DNA from: Allobosea sp.
GTDB lineage: Bacteria; Pseudomonadota; Alphaproteobacteria; Rhizobiales; Beijerinckiaceae
Direction: 5' to 3'
DNA length: 64,000 nucleotides
Assembly: GCA_024231975.1 (NCBI GenBank)
Contig: JAAEQB010000051.1
Span: 62,001 to 126,000 of the forward strand
Of the stretch, positions 40,497 to 49,052 are shown piece after piece. The notes under the pieces are model-generated. The model was not told where the DNA came from. It worked only from the letters and a program-made list of their open reading frames with translations, and searched no databases. Each line of letters begins with the position of its first letter. Positions within the stretch are counted from its first letter, which is position 1. The translations under genes and the position numbers were made by a program.

Positions 40497-41282
40497 CTAG
40501 CCATAGGGCAGGCGCAATCCCGCCTCGGCGGCGCAGGCCTTGAGCGCCAGCAGGATCGCGCCCTCGTCGGTTTCGACGCCGTGGCGCTGCAGGCAGGGCA
40601 CCAGGATCGCAGCCTCGGCATGGCCGGCCGGGCCGATCACCGGGCAGGCGATGTCGGTGACGGCGAGGATGTCACGGCTCGGTGCGATACGGTGGCCGAG
40701 CGCCCTTACCTCGGCGAGCGCCGCCTGGGTCTCAGGACTGTCGAGGCGCTGCCGGATCTCGGGCGGCGCCTCGCGCATCAGCCCGCGCCGGCGCCCTTCC
40801 GACTGGAAGGCGAGGATGAGCAGGCCGGAATTGGCGTCGAGCGCCGGGCGGCCATAGCCGGGGCGGACGATGACGCTGGCGTCGAGATGGCCGGCGGTGG
40901 TGGCGAGCACCACGGTCTGCGCCCGGCTAAGCACGACGAGATGAGCGGCCTGGCCGCTCTCCTCGCTGAAACGCTCCATCGGCGGCAGCACGACCGAGGT
41001 CAGCTGCTTGCCGCCGGGCGTCCTGATGCCGAGGTCGAACAGGCGGCGCGACAGGCCGAGCCGGTCGGTTCCGGGCTCGCGCTCGAGATAGCCGCGCTGC
41101 TGCAGCACGAAGACCATGCGGAAGATCTCGCTCTTCGAGCGCTGCAGTCGCTCGGCGATCACGCGGGTTGAGAGCGGCTCGCCGATCTCTGCGAGCAGCT
41201 CCAGGATGTCGAGGCCCTTTTCCAGGGCGGGGGCGGCATAGGCCGCCTTCTCGTCAGGGTCGGCTTCGGGAAGAACGCTCAT
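40497..41282 (-). CDS. IclR-family transcription regulator
   Basis: This 261-residue regulator has the N-terminal winged helix (ALEKGLDILELLAEIGEPLSTRVIAERLQRSKSEIFRMVFVLQQRGYLER, residues 18-68) and the C-terminal IclR effector domain (AHLVVLSRAQTVVLA, DILAVTDIACPVIG). It is divergent from the amino-acid transporter operon, with a palindrome between them, so it probably controls that operon and itself. Effector unknown; by context an amino acid derivative. Confidence 0.9.
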   Translation of the reverse strand: MSVLPEADPDEKAAYAAPALEKGLDILELLAEIGEPLSTRVIAERLQRSKSEIFRMVFVLQQRGYLEREPGTDRLGLSRRLFDLGIRTPGGKQLTSVVLPPMERFSEESGQAAHLVVLSRAQTVVLATTAGHLDASVIVRPGYGRPALDANSGLLILAFQSEGRRRGLMREAPPEIRQRLDSPETQAALAEVRALGHRIAPSRDILAVTDIACPVIGPAGHAEAAILVPCLQRHGVETDEGAILLALKACAAEAGLRLPYG

Positions 41283-41293
41283 GTTGCGCCTGT

Positions 41294-41336
41294 TTCATAT
41301 ATGAAGCTTGACATCAAATAAGAAGCCAAACTAGCC
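41294..41336. promoter_or_regulatory. palindromic IclR-type operator overlapping candidate transporter promoter
   Basis: TTCATATATGAA (41294-41305) is a perfect 12-bp palindrome 12 bases upstream of the iclR start. Directly after it comes a consensus -35 box TTGACA (41308-41313), then 17 bases and a weak -10 (CTAGCC), reading toward the transporter operon. A regulator on the palindrome would contact polymerase. Confidence 0.55.
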
Positions 41337-41434
41337 TCCGGGTAAAGAGGGAGCGACATGAGCGCAACGCCGCGACATCCGTCCAGCGCATCCGGACGGC
41401 GGGCCCATGGCCCGCAGCCAAAGGGCTGACGGCG

Positions 41435-42094
41435 ATGAAGTACGGGCTCCAGTTTCGCGACGTCTTTGCGGCCTGGCAGTCCATTCTCGACGGCGTCTGG
41501 ATCACGCTGATGCTCTCCGCGGTGGCGATGGTCGGCGGACTCCTGATCGGCATCCTCTGTGCCGCCGGGCGCACCTATGGCCCGGCCTGGCTGCGCCGCA
41601 TCGTCGGCGCCTATGTCGAGATCATCCGCAACACGCCGCTGCTGGTGCAGCTCTTCCTGATCTTCTTCGGGTTGCCGAGCTTCGGGGTCAGGCTCGATGG
41701 GCTCACCGCCGCGATGATCGCGCTGGTGATCAATCTCGGCGCCTATACCACCGAGATCGTCCGCGCCGGGCTGGAGGCCGTGCCGAAGGCGCAAATCGAG
41801 GCCGGTCATTCGCTCGGGCTCTCCGGCCTGCAGGTCTTCCGCTACATCGTCGTCTTCCCCGCGTTGAAGGCGATGTTCCCGGCGCTCGCCAGCCAGTTCG
41901 TCTTGCTGATGCTGGCGACCAGCGTCGCCTCGCAGATCTCGGTGCAGGACCTGTTCCACGCGGCCTCGATCGTGCAGTCGCGCACCTTCAGGGACTTCGA
42001 GGTCTATACGGTGATCGGCGTGCTCTATCTCGCGCTCGCCATCGGCTTCCGCGGCCTGTTCGCCCTGATCTACCGTGTGGTGTTCGTGCGATGA
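41435..42094 (+). CDS. polar amino-acid ABC transporter permease (first)
   Basis: This 219-residue membrane protein is of the HisM/GlnP type: the opening VFAAWQSILDGVWITLMLSAVAM, the EIIRNTPLLVQLFLIFFGLP segment, and the EAA loop EAGHSLGLSGLQVFRYIVVFPALKAM. About five transmembrane helices. It forms the channel with the next gene's product. Its stop overlaps the start of the second permease (ATGA). Downstream enzymes suggest an acylated diamino acid or ectoine-like substrate, which is inference. Confidence 0.92.
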   Translation: MKYGLQFRDVFAAWQSILDGVWITLMLSAVAMVGGLLIGILCAAGRTYGPAWLRRIVGAYVEIIRNTPLLVQLFLIFFGLPSFGVRLDGLTAAMIALVINLGAYTTEIVRAGLEAVPKAQIEAGHSLGLSGLQVFRYIVVFPALKAMFPALASQFVLLMLATSVASQISVQDLFHAASIVQSRTFRDFEVYTVIGVLYLALAIGFRGLFALIYRVVFVR

Positions 42095-42741
42095 TCCGCG
42101 AGTTCGGCCTCATCGACGTCATGTACCTGATCGCGGCGGCGCGCTGGACGATCGCGCTGACCGCGGTTGCCTTCGCCGGTTCGGCGGTGCTGGGCCTTGC
42201 GCTTGCGATCCTGCGTATCTTGCCGATCGCGCCGCTGCGCTGGTTCTCGGCCACCTATATCCAGCTGGTGCAAGGCACGCCGCTGCTGGTCTGGCTGTTC
42301 CTGATCTTCTTCGGCCTGCCGCTCGCCGGCATCTCGGTCAATCCCTGGATCGCGGCGGCCGTCGCCTTCTCGGTCTACGGCTCGGCCTTCCTCGGCGAGA
42401 TCTGGCGCGGCGCGCTGGTCTCGATCGCCAGGACGCAATGGGAGGCGGGCGCCTCGCTCGGGCTCTCGCTTGGCGAGCAGCTGCGCTACGTCATCATCCC
42501 GCAGTCGATCCGGATCGCGATTCCGCCGACGGTCGGTTTCCTCGTCCAGCTGATCAAGAACACTTCGCTCGCGGCGGTGATCGGCTTCGTCGAGCTCACC
42601 CGCGAGGGCCAGCTCACCGCGGCCGGCACCTACAAGCCCTTCGCCGTCTACATCACCGTCGCCTGCATCTATTTCGCGATGTGCTTCCCCCTCACGCAAT
42701 GGAGCCGCTCGCTCGAGCGGAAGCTCGATGTCGCTCGTTGA
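42091..42741 (+). CDS. polar amino-acid ABC transporter permease (second)
   Basis: This 216-residue permease has the same plan: IQLVQGTPLLVWLFLIFFGLPLAG, the EAA loop EAGASLGLSLGEQLRYVIIPQSIRIAIPP and the LIKNTSLAAVIGFVELTREGQ segment. It overlaps the first permease by four bases and the ATPase start by 14 bases. It would form the membrane heterodimer with the first permease. Confidence 0.92.
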   Translation: MIREFGLIDVMYLIAAARWTIALTAVAFAGSAVLGLALAILRILPIAPLRWFSATYIQLVQGTPLLVWLFLIFFGLPLAGISVNPWIAAAVAFSVYGSAFLGEIWRGALVSIARTQWEAGASLGLSLGEQLRYVIIPQSIRIAIPPTVGFLVQLIKNTSLAAVIGFVELTREGQLTAAGTYKPFAVYITVACIYFAMCFPLTQWSRSLERKLDVAR

Positions 42742-43459
42742 AATCCATGGCGTCAGCAAGAGCTATGGCGCCAACCAAGTCCTGAAGGGTGTCTCGCTCG
42801 ATATCGACAAGGGCGAGGTCGTCGCCGTGATCGGTCGCTCGGGCTCGGGCAAGAGCACGCTGCTGCGCTGCGTCAACGGGCTGGAACCGGTCCAGGCCGG
42901 CACGATCCGCATCGACGGCGTGCAGGTCAACGATCCCGCCACCGACCTGCGCAAGCTCAGGCAGGAAGTCGGCATCGTCTTCCAGCAGTTCAACCTGTTC
43001 CCGCATCTCTCGGTCAGCGACAACATCACGCTCGCTCCGCGCGTCGTGAAGAAGCAGAAGCCGGAGGAGGCGCGCGAGGTCGCCCGCGAGGTGCTGGCCC
43101 GCGTCGGGCTGGCTGACAAGCTCGACGCCTATCCCTCGCAGCTCTCCGGCGGCCAGCAGCAGCGCGTCGCGATCGCGCGTTCGCTTGCCATGCGGCCAAA
43201 GCTGATGCTGTTCGACGAGGTCACCTCGGCGCTTGATCCGGAGCTCACCGGCGAGGTGCTGAAGGTGCTCGAATCCGTGGCGCAGGAGGGCATGACCATG
43301 ATGCTCGTCACCCACGAAATGGGCTTTGCCCGCAGGTTCGGCTCGCGCGTGGTCTTCATGCACGAGGGCCGCATCCACGAAGAAGGCCAGGCCGCGGCGG
43401 TGCTTGCCGCGCCTAAGACGCCCGAGCTCACCACCTTCCTCAGTGCGGTGCTGCACTGA
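42728..43459 (+). CDS. polar amino-acid ABC transporter ATP-binding protein
   Basis: This 243-residue ATPase has Walker A GRSGSGKSTLL, the Q-loop VFQQFNLFPH, signature LSGGQQQRVAIARSLA, Walker B LMLFDEVTSALDPEL and the switch His in LVTHEMGFA. This is the GlnQ/HisP class. The start lies inside the end of the second permease gene, so synthesis is coupled. It energises uptake with the two permeases and the binding protein downstream. Confidence 0.95.
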   Translation: MSLVEIHGVSKSYGANQVLKGVSLDIDKGEVVAVIGRSGSGKSTLLRCVNGLEPVQAGTIRIDGVQVNDPATDLRKLRQEVGIVFQQFNLFPHLSVSDNITLAPRVVKKQKPEEAREVAREVLARVGLADKLDAYPSQLSGGQQQRVAIARSLAMRPKLMLFDEVTSALDPELTGEVLKVLESVAQEGMTMMLVTHEMGFARRFGSRVVFMHEGRIHEEGQAAAVLAAPKTPELTTFLSAVLH

Positions 43460-43505
43460 GGCAATGACGATCGGTTCCAGTAGCGGTCAACGAGGGGAGA
43501 GAAAG

Positions 43506-44288
43506 ATGCGTAAACTGTTTGCAGGACTTGCGGCGATGGCGATCGCTGCATTTGGAGCGGTCGAGGCCAAGGCCGACAAGCTCCAGGACATCCTGTCGAA
43601 GGGCGTGGTGCGGATCGGCGTGCCGCTCGATGCGCCGCCCTTCGGTTCGCAGGACGCCAACCGCAAGGCTGTGGGCTTCGACATCGAACTCGCCGAGATG
43701 GTTGCCAAGGGCCTCGGCGTGAAGCTGGAGATGCAGCAGATCACCGGCGCCAACCGCATTCCCTTCCTGCTCACCGACAAGGTCGACATCGTGATCTCGG
43801 TGATGGGCCTGTCGCCGGAGCGCGCCCGGCAGATCCAGTTCACCGCGCCCTATGCCAACACCTTCCTCGCCGTCTACGGCGCGAAATCGGCCAATGTGAC
43901 CAGCCCGGAGACGCTCGGCTCGAACCGCGTCGCCGCCGCCAAGGGCACGACGCAGGAACTCGCGATCACGGAATCGGCGCCGAAGGCGAATGTGATGCGC
44001 ACCGAGGACGACGCGACCGCGGCCGCCGCCTACATCACCGGCCAGGCCGACCTGCTCGCGACCAACTCGATCGTCGCCCAGGCGTTAGCCAAGCAGAACC
44101 CGAACAAGGAGTTCGAGCGCAAATTCGTCATCCGTCGTAGCCCGGCGCATATGGGCGTGCAGATGGACCAGCATAATCTCGTGCGCTGGCTCGACAGCTT
44201 CATCTTCTACGCCTCGATCAACGGCGAGCTCGACCGGCTGCACAAGAAGTATCTGGACATGCCGATGGACCCGCTGCCGACGCTGTGA
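43506..44288 (+). CDS. polar amino-acid ABC transporter substrate-binding protein
   Basis: This 260-residue protein has a signal peptide (KLFAGLAAMAIAAFGAVEAKA) and the family 3 solute-binding fold: LQDILSKGVVRIGVPLDAPPFG, AVGFDIELAEMVAKGLGVKLE, RIPFLLTDKVDIVISVMG and RARQIQFTAPYAN. It captures the substrate in the periplasm for the transporter encoded just upstream. ATG 43506 has GGAGAG upstream. Confidence 0.93.
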   Translation: MRKLFAGLAAMAIAAFGAVEAKADKLQDILSKGVVRIGVPLDAPPFGSQDANRKAVGFDIELAEMVAKGLGVKLEMQQITGANRIPFLLTDKVDIVISVMGLSPERARQIQFTAPYANTFLAVYGAKSANVTSPETLGSNRVAAAKGTTQELAITESAPKANVMRTEDDATAAAAYITGQADLLATNSIVAQALAKQNPNKEFERKFVIRRSPAHMGVQMDQHNLVRWLDSFIFYASINGELDRLHKKYLDMPMDPLPTL

Positions 44289-44302
44289 GCGGTCCCCGCT
44301 GC

Positions 44303-44410
44303 CGTCATTCTCGGGCGAAGCGAAGCGCAGACCCGAGAATCTCCTGACGGGAAGGCACCGACTGGCGCCTCCTTCGGCCTGAGATGCTCGGGGCAAGCCC
44401 GAGCATGACG
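44303..44410 (+). repeat. structured intergenic repeat, family 2, copy 1
   Basis: This 108-bp element is bounded by CGTCAT and ATGACG. It contains two hairpins, ATTCTCGGG/CCCGAGAAT and ATGCTCGGG/CCCGAGCAT. A second copy in the same orientation lies at 61958-62065. Here it sits inside an operon, between the binding-protein gene and the deacylase gene. Confidence 0.88.
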
Positions 44411-44473
44411 ACCTGTCTCGGCCTTCCCTCGTTGCGGGGAAGGCTTCCCAAGCCACGTCCGATCGAGCCCACC

Positions 44474-45514
44474 ATGACCAGCCCCCGCCAGAAGCCGACC
44501 CCGCGCCCGTCCAGTGCCTTCCTCACCGTCGATCCGGAGAAGGACGGCAAGCAGGTCGGTTTCCTGATGATCCCGCATTCGCCACATGACGATGCCTGGG
44601 GCGCGGCGCGGATACCCGTCGCGATCATCAAGAACGGCTCGGGCCCGACCGCGATCCTCGAAGGCGGCAACCATGGCGACGAGTACGAGGGGCCGATCAC
44701 GATCTGCGACCTGATCCGCGATCTCGATCCCGGCCGGGTGCAGGGGCGGCTCATCCTGATGCCGGCGAACAATGTCCACGCCGTCATCGCCGGCCAGCGC
44801 ACCTCGACGGTGGACGGGCTCAACTTCAACCGGACCTTTCCGGGCGATCCGCGCGGCACCATCACCCAGCAGATCTCGGCCTTCGTCAGCGACCACATCC
44901 TGCCGCTCGGCGACGCCTTCCTCGACCTGCATTCCGGCGGCTCCTCGCTCGACATCATCCCGAGCGCGATCGTCGAGCCGAGCGATGATCCCGAACTTCA
45001 CAAGCGCAATGTCGCAGCCGTGCAGGCCTTCGACGCGCCGATGACGGTGGTGATCTCCAATCTCGGCGAGCCGCGCACCGCGACAGCGACCGCTTGCCGG
45101 CAAGGGCTGGTGACGGTCGGGACGGAGATGGCGGGCGCCGGCACGGTATCGCTCGACGCGCTGAAGATCTGCCGCCGCGGCGTCGCCAATGTGCTCGACC
45201 ATCTCGGCATTGTCGTCCGCGACAAGCCGGAGCCGCGCCGCGGCGACGGGCAGGTCCTCGAATTGCCGGGTACTGCGGCTTATGTCTACGCCACGGCGGA
45301 CGGCATCTTCGAGCCCTTCCATGCCAATGGCGAAAAGGTCAGCGCCGGCCAGCCGGCGGGCAGGATCCATTGCACCTGGGACCCGACCCGTCCGCCAGAA
45401 ACGCTGCATTACGCTGCCGACGGCATCCTCTATGGCCGGCGTCAGCCAGGGCGGGTCCGGCCGGGCAATTGCTGCCTGATCGTGGCGGCGCCCTATCGCG
45501 GGGTGCTGTCGTGA
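44474..45514 (+). CDS. DoeB-like N-acyl-diaminobutyrate deacylase (succinylglutamate desuccinylase/aspartoacylase family)
   Basis: This 346-residue zinc enzyme has metal motif GGNHGDEYEGP (His and Glu), FNRTFPGDPRGT, and the third ligand in FLDLHSGGSS. The C-terminal domain resembles DoeB/EutE of ectoine breakdown, which removes acetyl from N-acetyl-2,4-diaminobutyrate. Here that substrate is inferred only. It overlaps the next gene by four bases (GTGA). The DoeA hydrolase gene expected beside it in ectoine clusters is absent. Confidence 0.85.
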   Translation: MTSPRQKPTPRPSSAFLTVDPEKDGKQVGFLMIPHSPHDDAWGAARIPVAIIKNGSGPTAILEGGNHGDEYEGPITICDLIRDLDPGRVQGRLILMPANNVHAVIAGQRTSTVDGLNFNRTFPGDPRGTITQQISAFVSDHILPLGDAFLDLHSGGSSLDIIPSAIVEPSDDPELHKRNVAAVQAFDAPMTVVISNLGEPRTATATACRQGLVTVGTEMAGAGTVSLDALKICRRGVANVLDHLGIVVRDKPEPRRGDGQVLELPGTAAYVYATADGIFEPFHANGEKVSAGQPAGRIHCTWDPTRPPETLHYAADGILYGRRQPGRVRPGNCCLIVAAPYRGVLS

Positions 45515-46455
45515 TCGGTCTCGACGACATCCGCGCGGCGCGCTGGCGGATCGCGCCGCATATTCGCAAGACGCCGACCCTGCCCTATGCCCAGCTCAGC
45601 TCGCGCGAAGACTTCGGCGGTACCGTCACGCTGAAGCTCGAATTGCTGCAGGCCGCCGGCTCGTTCAAGGGGCGCGGCGCGATGAACCGCCTGCTGACGC
45701 TCTCTTCCGAGGAGCTGGCGCGCGGCGTCGTCACGGCCTCCGGCGGCAATCACGGGCTCGCCATCGCCCGCTCGGCGCGTGTGCTCGGCGCCAAGGCCAA
45801 GATCTTCCTCCCGTCCAATGTCGTCGCCGACAAGGTCGCCAAGCTGAAGAAGTGGGGCGCCGAGGTCGAGATCGTCGGCGCGGTCTGGGACGACGCCAAT
45901 GCCGCGGCGCTCGCCTATGCCAAGGAGACCGGCGCGACTTATGCCCATCCGTTCAGCGATCCCGTGGTGGTCGCCGGCCAGGGCACGCTCGGCCTCGACA
46001 TTCTCGACGAGATGCCCGATGTCGACGTCATCCTCGTCGCGATCGGTGGCGGCGGCCTGATCACCGGCCTGTCCACCGCGGTGAAGGCGCTTCGGCCGCA
46101 GACCCGCATCATCGGCATCGAGCCCTATGGCTCGCCGACGCTGCATGCCTGCCTGGAAGCCGGCAAGCTGGTGACGCTCGACAGGCTGGAGACGCGCGTC
46201 GCGACCATGTCGTGCCGGCGCACCGACCAGGCGATCTTTGAGGCCGTCGCCAAAAATGTCGACGAGATCGTGCTGGTCAGCGACGCCGAGATGGAGCAGG
46301 CGGCGCAATCGCTCTGGTTCGAGTTCGGCATCGCCGCCGATCTCTCGGGCGCGGCTGCGGTCGCGGCCTTGCAGGCGAAGCGCTTCGTGCCGGCGCCCGG
46401 CAGCAAGGTCTGCGCGCTGGTCTGCGGGGCAGGGACGGATGGGACGGTGGGCTAG
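45511..46455 (+). CDS. PLP-dependent threonine/serine dehydratase-like protein (EutB-like)
   Basis: This 314-residue fold II PLP enzyme has the Schiff-base Lys in AAGSFKGRGAMNR, the substrate loop TASGGNHGLAIA, the phosphate-binding glycines AIGGGGLITGL and the late GAGTDG. It lacks the C-terminal ACT regulatory domains of biosynthetic threonine deaminase. EutB of hydroxyectoine clusters is of this kind. The GTG start overlaps the upstream deacylase stop, so the two enzymes should act on one pathway. Confidence 0.87.
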   Translation: MIGLDDIRAARWRIAPHIRKTPTLPYAQLSSREDFGGTVTLKLELLQAAGSFKGRGAMNRLLTLSSEELARGVVTASGGNHGLAIARSARVLGAKAKIFLPSNVVADKVAKLKKWGAEVEIVGAVWDDANAAALAYAKETGATYAHPFSDPVVVAGQGTLGLDILDEMPDVDVILVAIGGGGLITGLSTAVKALRPQTRIIGIEPYGSPTLHACLEAGKLVTLDRLETRVATMSCRRTDQAIFEAVAKNVDEIVLVSDAEMEQAAQSLWFEFGIAADLSGAAAVAALQAKRFVPAPGSKVCALVCGAGTDGTVG

Positions 46456-46458
46456 AGG

Positions 46459-47205
46459 TCAGCGCGCGACGCTCAGCCCCTGCACGCCGTGCCTGGCGAT
46501 CAGCGCGGCGACAAAGCCCGATTCCTTCGCCGCGGCGATGAACTTCGCCAGATAATCCGCCGCCTCGGCCTTGGCCTTTGGCACGCCGATCGCCTGCTGC
46601 ACGGTCATGAAGTAGCCGGGCAGGATGCGCGTGCCGGGGATCGCCTGGACATCCTTGAGCAGGCGCGGCCGCAGGCCCGCCAGCGCATCGAGCTCCTTGG
46701 CGACATAGTCGGTGGCGGAATCGTCAAGCGAGCCGGAGCGGACGAGCTCGGCCTTGCGGATGTTGCGGTCGAGCCAGAGCCCATAGGCGGCGCGGCCGCT
46801 GACCGCGATCCGCACGCCCTCAGCATCGACATCGGCGATCTCGCGCAGCGGTGAGCCCTCGCGGACCAGATAGGTAGCCTCGATCTCGGCATAAGCCGGC
46901 GTGAAGCTGATCGCCTCGGCCCGCTGCGGCTCGGCGCCGATCAGCCCGACATCCCATTCGTCGCAGGGCGCGGCGTCGGCGAGCAGGCCGGGATTCTCAT
47001 AAGGCACATAGCGCAGCGCGGTGCCGAGATGGTCGGCCAGCGCCCGGGCCATGTCGGGCGAGACGCCTTGCGGCTCGCCCTGCGGACCACGGCTGGAGAC
47101 AAGCAGGAAGTTCGAGAGGTTGATGCCGGCGCGCAGCAGGTTGGCGGGAGCCAGATGCTCGCGCACGGTCGGCGAGAGCTGGCTGATATCGGGGCGGAAT
47201 TCCAT
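46459..47205 (-). CDS. substrate-binding-domain protein without signal peptide
   Basis: This 248-residue protein has the family 3 solute-binding fold (GINLSNFLLVSSRGPQGEPQGVSPDMARALADHLG, DVGLIGAEPQRAEAISFTPAYAEIEATYLV) but begins MEFRPDISQLSP with no hydrophobic leader. Signal-less versions are common in Rhizobiales and may be cytoplasmic sensors or enzymes. It converges on the EutB-like gene with three bases between stops. Confidence 0.8.
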   Translation of the reverse strand: MEFRPDISQLSPTVREHLAPANLLRAGINLSNFLLVSSRGPQGEPQGVSPDMARALADHLGTALRYVPYENPGLLADAAPCDEWDVGLIGAEPQRAEAISFTPAYAEIEATYLVREGSPLREIADVDAEGVRIAVSGRAAYGLWLDRNIRKAELVRSGSLDDSATDYVAKELDALAGLRPRLLKDVQAIPGTRILPGYFMTVQQAIGVPKAKAEAADYLAKFIAAAKESGFVAALIARHGVQGLSVAR

Positions 47206-47379
47206 GACCTCTCCTGCCGTTCGAGCGTCCGCCCTTATGCGCCGCATGGCGGCAAGGAGACAAGCCGCGGGCGATTTGCCGGCGAAGTCGCGGCATCCTC
47301 ATGATCCCTCATTTTTCGCGGAACCATGCGGGATAAGAGCGGTTTGCCGGAGAGTTCTTTCATCGGAAGGAGAACTCGG

Positions 47380-47805
47380 ATGATCAAGCAACTGGTTCTT
47401 GCGACGGCCGTCGTCGCGCTCTCCACCGCTGCCATGGCGCAGCAAAATCCGCGGGGCGCCGAGAGTGGCGCAGCAGGTGGCGCTGCGGCCGGTGCGGTCG
47501 GCGGCGCGATCGTCGGCGGTCCGGTCGGGGCCGTGGCTGGCGGTGTCGGCGGTGCGGTCGCCGGCGCGATCATCGGTGACAATACCGAGCCGCGCTTCCG
47601 CCAGTATGTGGTCAAGCACCGCGTGCCGTCCTACGCCTATGAGGAGCCGCTCGAGGTCGGCGCGGTGTTGCCGGCGCGCGGCGTCACCTATCGCGAGGTG
47701 CCGCGCGAATACGGGGCGCGGGCGGGATATCGCTACACGATGGTCAACGATCGCACCGTGATCGTCGAGCCCAGGACGCGCCGTGTCGTGCAGATCATCG
47801 ACTGA
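47380..47805 (+). CDS. exported DUF1236 protein with Gly/Ala-rich segment
   Basis: This 141-residue protein has a signal peptide (LVLATAVVALSTAAMAQ) then a glycine-zipper-like stretch (residues 27-65, repeats of GGAxxGAVGG) and a C-terminal DUF1236 domain (RFRQYVVKHRVPSY, EVGAVLPARGVTYREVP, YRYTMVNDRTVIVEP). It is probably periplasmic or outer-membrane associated. Function unknown. The ATG has AAGGAGAA upstream. Confidence 0.88.
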   Translation: MIKQLVLATAVVALSTAAMAQQNPRGAESGAAGGAAAGAVGGAIVGGPVGAVAGGVGGAVAGAIIGDNTEPRFRQYVVKHRVPSYAYEEPLEVGAVLPARGVTYREVPREYGARAGYRYTMVNDRTVIVEPRTRRVVQIID

Positions 47806-47827
47806 TCGGCATCGGCAGGAATTCGGG

Positions 47828-47857
47828 AAGCGCGGCCCTGCGGCCGCGCTTTCGCTT
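47828..47857. terminator. hairpin terminator between convergent genes
   Basis: AAGCGCGGCC (47828-47837) and GGCCGCGCTT (47842-47851) pair perfectly around a four-base loop, followed by TCGCTT. Both strands carry a weak T/A flank, so it may end both the DUF1236 gene and the Gfo/Idh/MocA gene. Confidence 0.7.
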
Positions 47858-47865
47858 GCCCGGTG

Positions 47866-49041
47866 TCAGAGCTCCAGCCAGCGTGCGCCCTTGGCCGAGG
47901 AGCGTACCGCCGTCTCGATGAAGCGGATGCCGCGCACGCCGTCGCTGACGGTCGGCACGAGCGTCGAGAACGGGGCGGGCTCGCGCGCCTCGACCCGGGC
48001 TGCGATCTGCTCGGCGATGTCGGTGTAAAGTTGGGCGAAGCCTTCGAGATAGCCCTCGGGATGGCCGGCGGGGATACGGGAAGCCGCATTGGCGACCGCA
48101 TTGGTTCCGGCGCCGGCGCGGCGGATCAATCGCGGCGGCTCGCCGAGCGGGGAATGGAGCAACAGATTCGGATTCTCCTGCTGCCATTCGAGCCCGCCCT
48201 TCTCGCCATAGAGACGGATGCGCAGGCCGTTCTCTTGGCCGGCCGCGACCTGGCTGCACCAGAGCATGCCGCGCGCGCCGCCCTTGAAGCGCAGTAGCAT
48301 ATGGGCGTTGTCGTCGAGCCGGCGGCCCTCGACGAAGACATGGGCTTCGGCCGCGAGCGCCTCGACCTCGTCGCCGGCGATGAACTCGGCGAGGTTGAAG
48401 GCATGGCTGCCGATATCGCCGATCGAGCCGGCGGGGCCGGACCGCGCCGGATCGGTGCGCCATTCGGCTTGCTTCTGGCCGCTCTCCTCCAGCTTGGTGG
48501 CGAGCCAGTCCTGCGCGTATTCGACCTGGACGACACGCAGCCTGCCGAGCACGCCCTCGGCGACCATGGCGCGGGCCTGCCGGACCAGCGGATAGCCGGT
48601 GTAGTTGTGGGTGACCGCGAAGATCAGGCCGCTCTCCCCTGCCAGCTTGGCGAGGCTTTCAGCCTCGCGCAGGCTGGTGGTGAGCGGCTTGTCGCAGATC
48701 ACGTGGATGCCGGCCTTGAGGAAGGCCTTGGCCGCCGGCGCATGGGCGTGGTTCGGCGTGACGATCGCGACCGCGTCGATGCCGTCCTTGCGGCGCTTTT
48801 CGCGCTTCGCCATCTCGGCGGCGTCGGCATAGAGGCGGGCCGGGTCGAGGAGCAGATCCTCGCCCGAGAGGCGTCCGCGCGCCGGATCGGAGGAGAGCGC
48901 ACCGGCCACAAGCTGCCAGCGATCGTCGAGCCTTGAGGCGATGCGGTGGACCGCGCCGATGAAGGCGCCGCGCCCGCCGCCGACCATACCGAGCCGCAGG
49001 CGGCGATTGAGTTTTTGCGTCGTCGAAGCTTCGATCGCCAT
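47866..49041 (-). CDS. Gfo/Idh/MocA-family NAD(P)-dependent oxidoreductase
   Basis: This 391-residue dehydrogenase has an N-terminal Rossmann domain (LGMVGGGRGAFIGAVHR, AIVTPNHAHAPAAKAFLKAGIHVICDKPLTTS with the catalytic-type Lys) and a C-terminal domain with GDIGSHAFNLAEF. Members oxidise inositols and sugars. It lies downstream of a TIM-barrel isomerase with 11 bases between them, a typical pair for inositol or related polyol breakdown. Exact sugar unknown. Confidence 0.9.
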   Translation of the reverse strand: MAIEASTTQKLNRRLRLGMVGGGRGAFIGAVHRIASRLDDRWQLVAGALSSDPARGRLSGEDLLLDPARLYADAAEMAKREKRRKDGIDAVAIVTPNHAHAPAAKAFLKAGIHVICDKPLTTSLREAESLAKLAGESGLIFAVTHNYTGYPLVRQARAMVAEGVLGRLRVVQVEYAQDWLATKLEESGQKQAEWRTDPARSGPAGSIGDIGSHAFNLAEFIAGDEVEALAAEAHVFVEGRRLDDNAHMLLRFKGGARGMLWCSQVAAGQENGLRIRLYGEKGGLEWQQENPNLLLHSPLGEPPRLIRRAGAGTNAVANAASRIPAGHPEGYLEGFAQLYTDIAEQIAARVEAREPAPFSTLVPTVSDGVRGIRFIETAVRSSAKGARWLEL

Positions 49042-49052
49042 GGACGGCTCCT

